A stretch of DNA of 64,000 nt from Luteibacter aegosomaticola (GTDB taxonomy: Bacteria > Pseudomonadota > Gammaproteobacteria > Xanthomonadales > Rhodanobacteraceae). The position numbers were made by a program, and so were the translations under genes. This document shows positions 44,549-54,600 of the stretch, in pieces; the stretch's first letter is position 1; each line of letters starts with the position of its first letter. Below the pieces are notes generated by a model. That model ran no database searches and was not told where the DNA came from. It saw nothing but the letters and a program-made list of their open reading frames with translations. The stretch lies in assembly GCF_023078475.1 (NCBI RefSeq), contig NZ_CP095741.1, positions 2,418,001 to 2,482,000 of the forward strand, in the 5' to 3' direction.

Positions 44549-44650
44549 GACGAAGGCGCAAATTGGGTGATGGAAGGGATTAGACGAAGGCGCAGATGGG
44601 GTGATGGCAGCGGTTAGACGAGGGAGCGGATTGGGTGATGGCGGGGGTTA
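44549..44650. repeat. Three 34-bp tandem repeats ending in a stop codon
   Basis: Units 44549-44582, 44583-44616 and 44617-44650 share GACGA.GG.GC....TGGGTGATGG.....TTA. The last TTA is the minus-strand stop codon of the four-domain gene, so the array begins inside that gene. Confidence 0.75.
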
Positions 44651-47494
44651 GAAGCCGCGGAGGTCGGTGACCGGGAGGGTGAGTTTTGCGCCTGTTATGC
44701 GCTGGATGGTCCGCCCCACGATGGCGATGTTGTTGTCGAAACTGCCGTGGCTTGCGGGGATGGTGGTGGTTGGGCTGGTGTTGACCGTGCTGGTGGTCGT
44801 CAGCTCGGTGCGTTCGGAAAGATGGCTGTCCTTTGCGGCCTGGCGCCAGTTACCCAGCGCTTCGCCCGTGGTGGATGAGCCATCCCAGCCCTTGTAATTC
44901 GGATCCATCACGTTGGCCAGACCAAGGATCGGCGTGCGCACATCCTGCTCCAGTGCGTCCGAGACCATGTAGAGCAGCGACTTCCGGTAGACCGCGCCGA
45001 CGTTGTCGTTGCGTTCGTCTTCGTCCGAAAGGATATCGAGGTACATGCAGCCCATGAGGTTCGCATGCGGCGCGTAATGCTGGTTGGCGAACTGCACCGT
45101 GCATGCCGGTGCGTAGAAGTGCAGCGATTTCACCGACGCATCGAGGCCGCGCGCCGTCATCAGGTCGACCAGCCAGCCCAGGAAGATGGAGCCGGCCGAA
45201 TGCCCGATCAGGTGGATTTCGAGTTTGTCGCCTGAGCTGGCGGCGAGGTTTTGCAATGCCGTCACGAGAAGATCGGCGCCTCGGGTGGGGTCGATCGCGC
45301 CCTGGGCGTTCTGCTTCATCTGGCTCCAGATGGGCCGGGCGAGCGGGCGCGCGATCGTGGTTTCGATGAGTGCATCGGTCGCATCGGTGATCGCTTCGCG
45401 GATCCCGCCGGCGCGTGAGGAAGCGGGATGGAATTTATCCTGGATGATGTCTTCGATGGATTCCAGGAACCCGGTCTTCCAAACGATGAAGAGCGGATAG
45501 CAGCCGTTGCCCGTGAAGTAACGACCCATGACACGAACGCGCTTGATCGCGTCGTCCACGTTGTTCAGTCCACCGTGCACGTAAAGCACCAGGCGCCGCG
45601 GCGATGACGCTGGTTGCTGGCGAAACCACTGGTCGGGCAAGGTGCTGGCCTGGTAAAGCAGGCTACGGGTCAGCTCATCCTGCGTCAGGTAACGGTCGAC
45701 GCGGCCGTCATTGCCGAGCACGACGCTGTGTTCGTAGGCATCCGCTTCGCTCCAGGTGAGATCGCCGGCCTGCCCCGCCCGCCTGGTATCGGCGGCCGTG
45801 CCAGCAGCGCGCTGCCCGAAGACCAGACCACGCACGCCCATGGCCACGACCCAGGCATCCATGGCGTTCGCGAGCCAGTCCGCGTAGGTAAGCACAGCAA
45901 ACCCACCTGCACCCCACGTCTTCCCCCACGAGTTCTGCACCACGAAGCCCTGGGTGTTGAAGCCGACGAGCGCAAAGGCGTGCCCACCTTCGCGGGCCGG
46001 CGAACCATCGAACGCGATCACCGGCAAGCTTTCGTGACCCGTGATTTTCTTCCTTACCGTGGGCAGCGTCTGCCAGCCGTCGTGCGTGTTCGCCGAGACG
46101 TAGATGGCGCCCACCTCAAGGATCGCCGCCTGCAGATCCGTGATCGTCTTGACATCGATGCGGTAGTAGACGCCGAGCGTGTTCGCGGTAGCGCGATCGG
46201 CGTAGCCAAAGGCCGGCGGCTGGGTATCGTCAGCGTGGTAAGGCCAATCGCTTTCCAGGCACACCCCGTTGTAGAACCAGCCCTTGATAGCGCCGCGGCA
46301 GCTGGATCCAGCGTAGTTTTCGCCTGCGTACTCGTCATACCGCCGCGCGAAGTTGTACAGCATGCGCGGGCTGACCGATTCGAGCTTCAGCGGCGTATCG
46401 GCCTTGCGCCAACGCAGGTAGTTGATGACACATGCCAGGCCGAAACCCGTGCACGCGCCCTCCGCCCCCTGATCGAGGATCAGGCTGGCTTTGGAATAGA
46501 CGGGCAGCAGCTCGACCACCTCGTCGTCGCTGGGTGTGCAATCGGGCAGACTGCTCACTCGCGGAGCGAAGAGGCGATCGCGCAGGTCGACGGGATCCTT
46601 GCTCGCATTGAGCGTGCGCGCGGGCGTCGCCTCGGCAACGGCGGCCTTCGCAGCGCCCCGCTTGCGTGCCCCGGCGCCCACGGTGGCGGTTTCAGGCCAT
46701 ACGTCTTTCGCCAAAGCAAAGACGCTACGGAAGCGGTCCAGGCCGTTGGTGCCCCCATTGACCAGCTTGCGCGCTCCCGCGAAGTCGTTCGCCGCCAGGC
46801 GCGCGCGAATCTTCACGGCGACATCGCCCAGGAAGACCGCCAGCAGCACGGCGGCGACCTCAGGTGCACACGCAAGATCCGGCATGGCTTCGATATCGAG
46901 CCCGATCTTTGCGGCGTACGCGTGGTAGTTGGCACGGCCAGTGAGTTGTACGAAGCCCCTGCCCCGATACAACGCCCCGTCGCCCGGCTGCGTATTACCC
47001 AGGTCCTTCCGGCCGTCATAAGCACTGAACGGCGGCATGCCCGGCGTGGTGTTGAAGTGCGAGGGGAATTCCGGGATGGGCACAAATCCCTCGGTTTCCG
47101 CGCGGATCGTGCCCAGCGCCGCGCAGATCATGGGGCGATCCGTCAGCCCCTCAACGTTCAACGCCGCGGCGACATAGCAGAGGTAACGCGCGATGTTCGA
47201 GACCTTGGTCACCGGGAACAGCCGCTTCACGGCGTCCAGCGTAAGCGGCACCGCCGTGGGCCGTAGCCCGATCATCCCGAGAACACTCTGGCAGTACGGG
47301 CCGACGATGCCATCGGCGACCAGCCCTACGCCCGACTGCCACTGCCGAACGGCGGAATCCGTGAGCTGATCGAACGTTGTGCCGGCCGCGAGCCCGGGAA
47401 ACGCCGCAGCGGCGTCGCCGAGCACGGCCGCCAGCTTCTTGCGTAGCAACGCCACGTCGGCGCCTGTCGCGCCTTTCGCCAGGAGCAAGGTCAT
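44648..47494 (-). CDS. Four-part fusion: PG-binding, GH19-like, papain-like, alpha/beta hydrolase
   Basis: This 948-residue protein has no signal peptide. Residues about 15-75 look like a PG_binding_1 helical domain (AVRQWQSGVGLVADGIVGP). Residues about 85-260 are GH19/lysozyme-like (IRAETEGF with Glu133, YRGRGFVQLTGRANYH). After an Ala-rich linker, residues about 325-560 are papain-like: Gln342 in DQG, Cys348 in GACTGFG, His505 in GGHAFALVGF and Asn521 in QNSWG. Residues about 630-830 form an alpha/beta hydrolase with HGG and nucleophile Ser766 in GHSAGS. A Thr/Ser-rich tail follows. ATG 47494 has GGAGAGG upstream (47509 is the alternative). It could be a secreted lytic effector, a cell-wall enzyme or a toxin; this is inference. 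Confidence 0.82.
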   Translation of the reverse strand: MTLLLAKGATGADVALLRKKLAAVLGDAAAAFPGLAAGTTFDQLTDSAVRQWQSGVGLVADGIVGPYCQSVLGMIGLRPTAVPLTLDAVKRLFPVTKVSNIARYLCYVAAALNVEGLTDRPMICAALGTIRAETEGFVPIPEFPSHFNTTPGMPPFSAYDGRKDLGNTQPGDGALYRGRGFVQLTGRANYHAYAAKIGLDIEAMPDLACAPEVAAVLLAVFLGDVAVKIRARLAANDFAGARKLVNGGTNGLDRFRSVFALAKDVWPETATVGAGARKRGAAKAAVAEATPARTLNASKDPVDLRDRLFAPRVSSLPDCTPSDDEVVELLPVYSKASLILDQGAEGACTGFGLACVINYLRWRKADTPLKLESVSPRMLYNFARRYDEYAGENYAGSSCRGAIKGWFYNGVCLESDWPYHADDTQPPAFGYADRATANTLGVYYRIDVKTITDLQAAILEVGAIYVSANTHDGWQTLPTVRKKITGHESLPVIAFDGSPAREGGHAFALVGFNTQGFVVQNSWGKTWGAGGFAVLTYADWLANAMDAWVVAMGVRGLVFGQRAAGTAADTRRAGQAGDLTWSEADAYEHSVVLGNDGRVDRYLTQDELTRSLLYQASTLPDQWFRQQPASSPRRLVLYVHGGLNNVDDAIKRVRVMGRYFTGNGCYPLFIVWKTGFLESIEDIIQDKFHPASSRAGGIREAITDATDALIETTIARPLARPIWSQMKQNAQGAIDPTRGADLLVTALQNLAASSGDKLEIHLIGHSAGSIFLGWLVDLMTARGLDASVKSLHFYAPACTVQFANQHYAPHANLMGCMYLDILSDEDERNDNVGAVYRKSLLYMVSDALEQDVRTPILGLANVMDPNYKGWDGSSTTGEALGNWRQAAKDSHLSERTELTTTSTVNTSPTTTIPASHGSFDNNIAIVGRTIQRITGAKLTLPVTDLRGF

Positions 47495-47584
47495 GATCCT
47501 CTCCTCCATGCCCTTGTCGGGCAGGTCAAGAGGATCGGTTATACGCCCGCATGTGTTACAGCACCCATACGCCGAACGACCTAG

Positions 47585-47628
47585 GTAGGAGCGCGCTTGC
47601 TCGCGATCGCGCGCAAGCGCGCTCCTAC
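47585..47628. repeat. REP palindrome, family A, fused arms
   Basis: A 44-base palindrome with one mismatch in which two family A arms meet at a shared AT. It lies 4 bases after the cytochrome gene stop and could act as its terminator. Confidence 0.75.
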
Positions 47629-47632
47629 AGGG

Positions 47633-48958
47633 TTATTCCTTCGGCAGGGTTGCGCGGACCTTGCTCACGGCCGATGCATCGACGGCACCGGCGTGGTTAC
47701 CGAAGTTGCCGCGGACGAACGTGGCCAACTTCGCGACTTCATCGTCACTCAGGCGGTCGCCGAAGGCGGGCATGCCCAGCGGTGACGGCGCGGCCTGGGT
47801 CGAAGGCAGATGGCTGCCGCCCAGGATCAGGCGTACGAGCGTCGTCGGGTCGTCGGCGAGCACCGTCGGGTTGCCGGCGATAGCCGGGAACACGCGGGTG
47901 TAGCCGTTGGCATCGGTACGATGGCAGGCGGCGCAGTTGTCGACGTAGATCTCGGCGCCGCGGCTATCGTTGATACCCGCCTGGAGAGCTTTGGCAGTGT
48001 GATCATCAGCCGTGTACGACGACGGATCGTTCGCGGTGGCAGGCAGCGACTTCACGTACGCCGCGATCGCATGCAGGTCGTCATCGCTGAGGTGCTGCGT
48101 GCTGTGCACGGCCACGTCGGCCATGGGCTGGCCCACGATGGCGCTGTGCGCGTTGCGCGCGGTCTTCAGCGTATCGACGATATCTTGCTCGCTCCAGCGG
48201 CCGAGGCCATCGGCCGTGTTGCCACGCAGGTTCACCGCGAACCAGCCATCGATGACCTGGCCACCGGCAAGATAGCCCGGAGCCTGCTCATCGAGCGCCT
48301 TCTCCTGCAGCGCCACGCCACGCGGCGTATGGCAGCTGCCGCAGTGGCCGAGGCCCTGCACCAGGTAGGCACCGCGCGCGATCTTCGGATCGGTGTAGCG
48401 CTTGTCGTCGAACGCTACCGCATCGGGCACCGGGGCGAACAGCTTGCGCCAGATCGCGAGCGGCCAGCGCATGGAGAGCGGCCACGGGATATCGGTGGCG
48501 CGATTGGGCTCGGCCGAAGGCTTGATATCGCCGTGCAGGAAGTACGCGTACAGGGCGCGCACATCGTCATCGGTCATCCGGGCATACGACGGGAACGGCA
48601 TCGCCGGATAGAGCGACGAGCCATTCGCGGCGATACCGTGGCGCACGGCACGGTCGAACTGGTCGAGCGTGTAGTGGCCGATACCGTGCTCGGCATCCGG
48701 CGTGATGTTGCTGCTGTAGATCGTGCCCAGGGGCGAGGCGATCGGCAGGCCGCCGGCGAATGCGGCACCGCCTGGCTTGGTGTGGCAGGCCGTGCAATCG
48801 CCTGCATAGGCGAGGTAGCGACCCTTTTCCACCAGCGCCGCATCGGCCGCGGGGCCGGCGTCGATAGCACGGGTGTGGGTGGGCCAGTACGCGAACGCCA
48901 GCGCCGCGGCCAGCACGACGATACCCACGCTGATCAGGGTGAGGAGAAGCTTCTTCAT
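47633..48958 (-). CDS. Triheme cytochrome c subunit of gluconate/alcohol-type dehydrogenase
   Basis: This 441-residue protein has an N-terminal membrane anchor or signal (KKLLLTLISVGIVVLAAALAFAYW) and three CXXCH heme motifs: CTACH near residue 55, CGSCH near 205 and CAACH near 345. The spacing of three heme domains is that of the cytochrome c subunit of membrane-bound gluconate 2-dehydrogenase and similar GMC complexes. It takes electrons from the flavoprotein subunit and passes them to ubiquinone. It is the last gene of the operon, 15 bases after the GMC gene. A REP palindrome follows. Confidence 0.92.
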   Translation of the reverse strand: MKKLLLTLISVGIVVLAAALAFAYWPTHTRAIDAGPAADAALVEKGRYLAYAGDCTACHTKPGGAAFAGGLPIASPLGTIYSSNITPDAEHGIGHYTLDQFDRAVRHGIAANGSSLYPAMPFPSYARMTDDDVRALYAYFLHGDIKPSAEPNRATDIPWPLSMRWPLAIWRKLFAPVPDAVAFDDKRYTDPKIARGAYLVQGLGHCGSCHTPRGVALQEKALDEQAPGYLAGGQVIDGWFAVNLRGNTADGLGRWSEQDIVDTLKTARNAHSAIVGQPMADVAVHSTQHLSDDDLHAIAAYVKSLPATANDPSSYTADDHTAKALQAGINDSRGAEIYVDNCAACHRTDANGYTRVFPAIAGNPTVLADDPTTLVRLILGGSHLPSTQAAPSPLGMPAFGDRLSDDEVAKLATFVRGNFGNHAGAVDASAVSKVRATLPKE

Positions 48959-48973
48959 GTCGATGCGCTCCCC

Positions 48974-50749
48974 TTACGCCTGGACCATCGGGCCGGGGTT
49001 CTTCAGGTACTTCTCCCGAATGGCCGTCGCTGCCCAGTACGCCAGGCCACCGACCAGGCCGGTCGGGTTGTAGCCGTTATTCTGCGGGAACGCATTGGCA
49101 CCGATCGCGAACACGTTCGACACATCCCACGATTGCAGGTAGCGATTCAGGGCCGATGTGGCCGGATTGCTGCCCATCGTCGCGCCGCCGCAGGTGTGCG
49201 TGCTCTGGTACTTGGTGATGTTGTAGTGCTCGCCGTCCTTCTTCGCATCACCCAGGATGGAAAGGGGATTGAGCGTGCGGCCCATCTTCAGTGCCTGGTC
49301 CACGAAGAACTGCGAGGCCTTGATCTCATTCTGCTGCCAATCGAAGGTCATGCGCAGCAGCGGACGGCCGAAGGCGTCCTTATACGTCGGATCGAGGCTC
49401 AGGTAGTTCTGGCGGTACGACATGCACGCGCCCTGCACTTCGAAGTAGAACGAGTGGCGGAAATTATCCGCGACCGCCTGCTTCCACTTCGAACCCCAGT
49501 TGGGCGTGCCGGCCGGCACGTTGATGCCGCGCACCGGGCCTGCACCCGGCTGGCGTGCCCAGACCAGGCCGCCACCGACGAAGCCCAGCTTGCCGTTGTC
49601 CAGCTGGTTGCCGTTGAGGTCATCCATGGTGGCGCCGGCGCCGCCAATACCAATGAACTGGTTGGCCTGCACGTCCTTGTCGTAGAACAGCACCACGCGG
49701 TTGAGGTTCTGGTACGAGTAGTTGCGGCCGATGGTGCCGGTGTTGCTCACCGGGTCGTACGGCGTGCCGATGCCCGAGACGAGCATGAGGTGCACGTTGT
49801 ACAGCTGGAAGGCGCACAGCAGGACCAGATCCGCAGGCTGTTCCACTTCACGGCCCTGGGCATCGAGGTAGGTGACGCCCGTGGCCTTCTTCTTCGTGCT
49901 GTCCAGGTTCACCTTGAGGACCTGGGAGTTGGCGCGCAGCTCGAAATTACCGCGCTGACGCAGCACCGGCAGGATGCAGGCGTTGGGGCTGGCTTTCGAA
50001 TAGTTGATGCAGCCGTAATCGCTGCAGAAGCCGCAGGCGTTGCACGGACCCATCTGGCAACCATACGGGTTGGTGTACGGACCCGAGGCGTTCGAGGTCG
50101 GGATGGGATAGGAGTGCCAGCCCATTTCCTTCGCGCCCTTGTGGAACATCTCCGCACCGAGATACTCGGGGTTCGGGCCCAGCGGGTAATCGCGCGTGCG
50201 CGAACCTTCGAACGGGTTGCCGCCGGGCTGGATCACGCCATTGATCTTGCCTGCGCGGCCGGCGGTACCGCAGACGCGCTCGAACATGTCCAGGTGCGGC
50301 TCGAGGTCGTCGTACGAGATCGGGAAATCCTCGATCGTCATGTCGTCCGCGATGAACTTCTTGCCGAAGCGCTGCTCCACGTTGCTGCGGAAGTTCATGT
50401 CCTCCGGCAGCGGGCGGAAATGGCAGCCCGACCAATGCGTGCCTGCGCCGCCCACGCCCGTGCCTGGTTTGAACGAGCCGATCTGGCGGTACGGCACGGC
50501 CGTATCGGCCGAGGTATGGCGGATGGTGACGGTTTCCTGGTTCAGACCCTGAAGGAAGCGGCGATGCACCGAACCCTCCAGCTCGTCGATGGCCTTCGGG
50601 TAGGCGAAATCAGGCTGCGTATCACGATCTGCGCCACGCTCCAGCGCCACCACGTTCAGGCCTGCGTCGGTGAGTTCCTTGGCCAGGATCGCACCCGTCC
50701 AGCCCATGCCGACGATGACCGCGTCGACTTTCGGTTTCACATTTGCCAT
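48974..50749 (-). CDS. GMC-family FAD dehydrogenase, gluconate-2-dehydrogenase-type large subunit
   Basis: This 591-residue flavoprotein has an N-terminal dinucleotide motif (VDAVIVGMGWTGAILAKELTDAGLNVVALERG), a GSFKPGTGVGGAGTHWSGCHFRPLPEDM block, a cluster of Cys residues (CGFCSDYGCINYSK) and the GMC C-terminal HTCGGATMGSNPATSALNRY...NVFAIGANAFPQNNGYNPTGLVGGLAYW. It fits the FAD subunit of membrane-bound gluconate 2-dehydrogenase, oxidising gluconate or a related sugar acid on the periplasmic side. It has no signal peptide of its own and would be co-exported with the Tat-signal subunit. ATG 50749 starts 4 bases after that subunit's stop. Confidence 0.93.
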   Translation of the reverse strand: MANVKPKVDAVIVGMGWTGAILAKELTDAGLNVVALERGADRDTQPDFAYPKAIDELEGSVHRRFLQGLNQETVTIRHTSADTAVPYRQIGSFKPGTGVGGAGTHWSGCHFRPLPEDMNFRSNVEQRFGKKFIADDMTIEDFPISYDDLEPHLDMFERVCGTAGRAGKINGVIQPGGNPFEGSRTRDYPLGPNPEYLGAEMFHKGAKEMGWHSYPIPTSNASGPYTNPYGCQMGPCNACGFCSDYGCINYSKASPNACILPVLRQRGNFELRANSQVLKVNLDSTKKKATGVTYLDAQGREVEQPADLVLLCAFQLYNVHLMLVSGIGTPYDPVSNTGTIGRNYSYQNLNRVVLFYDKDVQANQFIGIGGAGATMDDLNGNQLDNGKLGFVGGGLVWARQPGAGPVRGINVPAGTPNWGSKWKQAVADNFRHSFYFEVQGACMSYRQNYLSLDPTYKDAFGRPLLRMTFDWQQNEIKASQFFVDQALKMGRTLNPLSILGDAKKDGEHYNITKYQSTHTCGGATMGSNPATSALNRYLQSWDVSNVFAIGANAFPQNNGYNPTGLVGGLAYWAATAIREKYLKNPGPMVQA

Positions 50750-50753
50750 GCCA

Positions 50754-51506
50754 TTAACCCCGCTTACCCGAAAGATCCACCGGACCCAGCGGATACGCCT
50801 TGTCGCGCACCGTGATCCAGTCCATGTAGTCGGCACGCATGCCGGGGTAGCCAATCATCTTCCAGGCCCCCATGTCGCGATTGCCGCCGTACTTCGGGTC
50901 GGCGAAGTAGCCGTTTTTCACTTCCGTGAGGAAGTTGGTGAAGAAGAGTTTCGAGGAGATGCCCTCGAGCTTGAGCTTGCCGCCTTCGGCCTGGGTCAGC
51001 AGGTCTTCCTGCTGGGCCGCCTCGAGCTGGGCGAACGCCTTGCCGTTGAAGGCTTTCTTGCAGTGCGCATCCATGGCGCTGATGCCCACGCGCAGGATGT
51101 CGCGCAGCGCAAGCTTGCCCTGGTAGCCGAACTCGGCCGGTGCTTCGAGGAAGGGGCCCTGCATGTACCAGATATCGCCCGCGGCGTACGGCGTCTGCAT
51201 GTGACGGTCGAGGAACTCGGGCACGCCCGATTCCACCGCGCCCGGCCCGGTATCGTCAGAGGGAATCAGGCGATCGCAGGCTGCCTGGACGAACGCCCAT
51301 TCGGTGTCCTTGAAAAAGGTCGGCGTGTACGCCTTGGGGTCCCATGCGCCGGCGAATGGCTTGCCGGCGGCAGGCACACCCGCCTTTTCGGCGGCCTGTA
51401 CCGCGTGCATCGCGGGGATGGCGGCGGCGATCGGTGCCAGGGACAAGCCCAAAAGAATACGGCGACGCGAGTGCAGCGCGTCGGAAGGAAGGTCCTTGTC
51501 GGACAT
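50754..51506 (-). CDS. Gluconate 2-dehydrogenase subunit 3 (Tat signal)
   Basis: This 250-residue protein has a twin-arginine signal (HSRRRILLGLSLAPIAAAIPAMHA) and the DUF1930/gluconate-dehydrogenase subunit 3 domain (FFKDTEWAFVQAACDRLIPSDDTGPGAVESGVPEFLDRHM, GYFADPKYGGNRDMGAWKMIGYPG). The Tat signal would carry the folded flavoprotein partner across the membrane. It is the first gene of the operon. ATG 51506 is chosen for the Tat motif near its N-terminus and the AGGGGG site; the frame reaches 51566. Confidence 0.92.
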   Translation of the reverse strand: MSDKDLPSDALHSRRRILLGLSLAPIAAAIPAMHAVQAAEKAGVPAAGKPFAGAWDPKAYTPTFFKDTEWAFVQAACDRLIPSDDTGPGAVESGVPEFLDRHMQTPYAAGDIWYMQGPFLEAPAEFGYQGKLALRDILRVGISAMDAHCKKAFNGKAFAQLEAAQQEDLLTQAEGGKLKLEGISSKLFFTNFLTEVKNGYFADPKYGGNRDMGAWKMIGYPGMRADYMDWITVRDKAYPLGPVDLSGKRG

Positions 51507-51626
51507 GTGGCTAGGCCCCCTGAAGGCTTGGCTGGTATGCAGGAACAACCCGGTGGTGGGACTCACGCCGGGTTACAACGGGTCGCAACAATGTACGCGT
51601 TACGGCCCCGGGCGGCTATCGATGCA

Positions 51627-51656
51627 CCGCAACATGAAAGTAACTTCATGTTGCGG
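51627..51656. promoter_or_regulatory. 12-bp hairpin between gluconate dehydrogenase operon and giant autotransporter
   Basis: A perfect stem CCGCAACATGAA / TTCATGTTGCGG (51627-51638 with 51645-51656) with an AGTAAC loop. It is the autotransporter terminator or an operator for the dehydrogenase operon starting at 51506. No T-run. Confidence 0.4.
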
Positions 51657-51697
51657 CGTACGACCACCCATTTTCGGCATACCAGCCAGAACCTTTA

Positions 51698-54600
51698 TCA
51701 CCAGTGCATGCGGAAGCCCAATGTCGCACTGACCCCATGTGAATCGCCGCCGTCGGAAAGGCCACGCTGGCCCTGCACCTCGCCGTAGACCGAGTAACGG
51801 CCATTCGCCCAGTCGAGCGCACCGCCGACACCCGCGCCGGCCCACCAGCGGCCGTTCCGCGTACCGAAACCGGTTCCGGCCACGTTGGCACGAGCTTCGT
51901 CGGTGAAGTGGTTGTAGACGTTGGCGACGGCATACAGATGGGTGGTCACCGTACCCGCGGCGCCCTGGTGGCTCCGCAGGTAATCCACGGTGGTGCCACC
52001 ACGCGCCACGCCTGCCTTGCCATCCGCCTGCGAAACCCGGCTATCGAAGGCATCGTTGAAGCCATCGAAAGCGGTACGGCCGTAGCTCACCTGGGCCTGT
52101 GGCGTGAGCGTCCAGGCATCCGAGAGCCAGAAGCGCTTGCCGGCTTCCACGCCGAAGGCATAGCCGTTCGCTTTGTTGCCATCGGTAAGGACACGAGCGA
52201 GCTGGTTCGAATGCAGGTCCGAGTCGAAACGCAGCCAGTGCGCCTGGGCGTCTACGTAGAAACCGTCGTCGCCGTACCAGGTCAATGCGGCACCCACGCC
52301 ATAGCTGCGCGTGTTGATGCTGCCATCGCCATAGGCGGAGCGGACGCTGGTGCTCTGGTGGCCGTACTGCAGCGAGACCCCACCCACCAGGGTGCCGTCA
52401 CCACCCTGAGCCAGCACCGCATCGGCACCCACTTCGGAGCGTGACCCTGACAGATCGTAGTTCGTGCCACTACTGCTGGATTCGGGCTTGAACGTCTGGT
52501 CGCTGCCCTGCACGCGCACCCACATACCTTCGCCGGGCTGCATGCCATCGCGCACCTGGTCGTCCGCCCACTGACGGTTGCCCGTACGCTGGAACAGCGT
52601 ATCCAGTGCGTTGGCCTGCTGGAGCATGCCCGCGTACGCCTCGTAGACCGGCACGCCCGGCTGGTAAAGCGGCGAAGGATCACCCGCCGTGCCATCGAGC
52701 AATGCGGAGCGCAGATACCAGTCACCGTCGGCCGAGGTGGTGCTGCCCTTGTACAGACGGTACGCGTACGCGCCGGCAACCACGGCCTGATCGCCCTGGA
52801 ACACGTAATCCCCCTTCAGGGCGAACGTGCCGTTCGAGGCCCCCTGCACGTCGATCAGCTTGATGCCCTCGTTGGTCTGGGCACCGGCGCCACCGACGTT
52901 GGTGACCTGTACGGTCGTGTTGCCGGACGTCGCGCCGGCGACGACCAGGCGATCGGTCACGGATGCATCCCCGCCAAGCGCCGCACTGAAACCCAGCGTA
53001 CCGCCCTGCCCCGTGTAATCACCCGCGACGTTGAGCGTCGTGCCTGGCGCAGTTCCGAGGTGGACCGTACCGGCATTGGCCAGCGAAACGAGATGCTGCG
53101 AGAACCCGCCCAGGTCGAGCGTGCCGGCTGCCCCGACATGGAAGGCCGAGTTCGCATTGAACGCGTCCGTCGCGGTCGCGGCCAGCGTGCCCTCGCTCAC
53201 GGTGGTGCCACCGGCATACGTACCCTTGCCGCCCAGGGCCAGGGTGCCCGCGCCGTTCTTGGTCAGGCTGCCGGTGCCGCCGATGTCGCCGGCCAGCGTG
53301 AGCGTGGTGCCCGCATCCGCGGTGATGGTGGCGTCACCGCCAAGGCCGAACGCGCGCTGGCTGGCGAAGGACCCGGTCGTATGCAGCGTGGCATCGTCGA
53401 TCGATACGGCACCGCGCACATAACCCAGGTTGGCATCACGCGACACCTGCAAGGTACCCGCGTGGATGTCGGTGCTACCGGTATAGCTGTTGTCGCCACC
53501 CAGCACGAGCGTGCCGAGGTCGTCCTTGACGAGCATGGCCGCACCGATCAGCGGCGCATCGATCGTCGCGGTGATCGCGGCGCCGGCCGAGGATCCATCG
53601 CCGACACGAATGGCCGCTGCGCCGCCGGTAAGCGTGATATCGGCGCCCGACACGGTGTAGCCGTCCGTCAGGAATTGCATGCCCGAGGCACTGACCGCGC
53701 CGGTGGTGTTATCAACGTCGACGGTGCCTGCCGTGCCGCCGAAGATCGCGAACGCGCCCTCCGAATACGGGGCATTGATCGCGCCATCGGCTTCGGTCCA
53801 GCGGTCGTTATCAGCAAGCCGCCACGTGCCGCTTCCGCCGGTGATCGCGCCGTCGTTGGCGTGCCCCGGGCCATCCCAGAAGTTCAGGGTGAGGCCGTTC
53901 GTGTTGACCAGATTCACCTGGTGGTCAATCGAGGTCTGCACGAAGTTGTCGGCCGCCGGCAGCGTGCCGAGCTGCAGGCCGTTGTCGGTAAGCGCACCAT
54001 CGTACGAGATCAGGCGGTACACCCCCGCGCCGAACGCGCCACCGGCCGTGGTCGCGACATTCAGCGTGCCATCCAGGGTGAGATCGCCGTGCACCACGGC
54101 GAGGTCGTTCAGCGGGCCGCCCGGCGTGCCTGCCTGGCCCAGCTGGTAATCGAGCACCGCGTTGCCTGAGAGCGCAAGGTTACCGTTGATCGTCAGCGTG
54201 CCTGCCGTGCCCGCGGATCCCCCGGGGCTCAAGATGCCGCCATCGGCCACGGCGACATCGCCACCGAGCGTGCCGCTGCCACCCAGCGTCGCGCCGGCCG
54301 CGACGCTCGTGGCGCCCGTGGCCAGCGACTGATCACCATTGACCAGCAACGTCCCGGCAAGCACGTCCGTTGTTCCGGCATAGCTGTTGCCCGCCGTGAG
54401 CACGAACGTGCCTGTGCCGCGCTGGCTGACGCCACCGGTGCCCGTGATGCTGCCGGCAAACACGGCCGCGTCGGCGCGATCGAACGCCAGCGTTCCGTTA
54501 TTGACCACGTTACCGAGGATCGACCCCGTGGTGCCGCCTTCACCGAGCTGCAGCACGCCATCGCGGATGGTCGTATCGCCGGTGTACGTGTTATCGCCCG

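Noticed and set aside
45614..47266. A 550-codon plus-strand frame antisense to the four-domain gene
   Set aside because: No recognisable features; opposite strand has catalytic motifs in frame.
47810..50815. A 1001-codon open frame on the plus strand, antisense to the cytochrome and GMC genes
   Set aside because: GC-rich codon bias makes long antisense frames; the translation is Arg/His/Val-rich with no family features, while the minus strand has clear cytochrome and GMC motifs.
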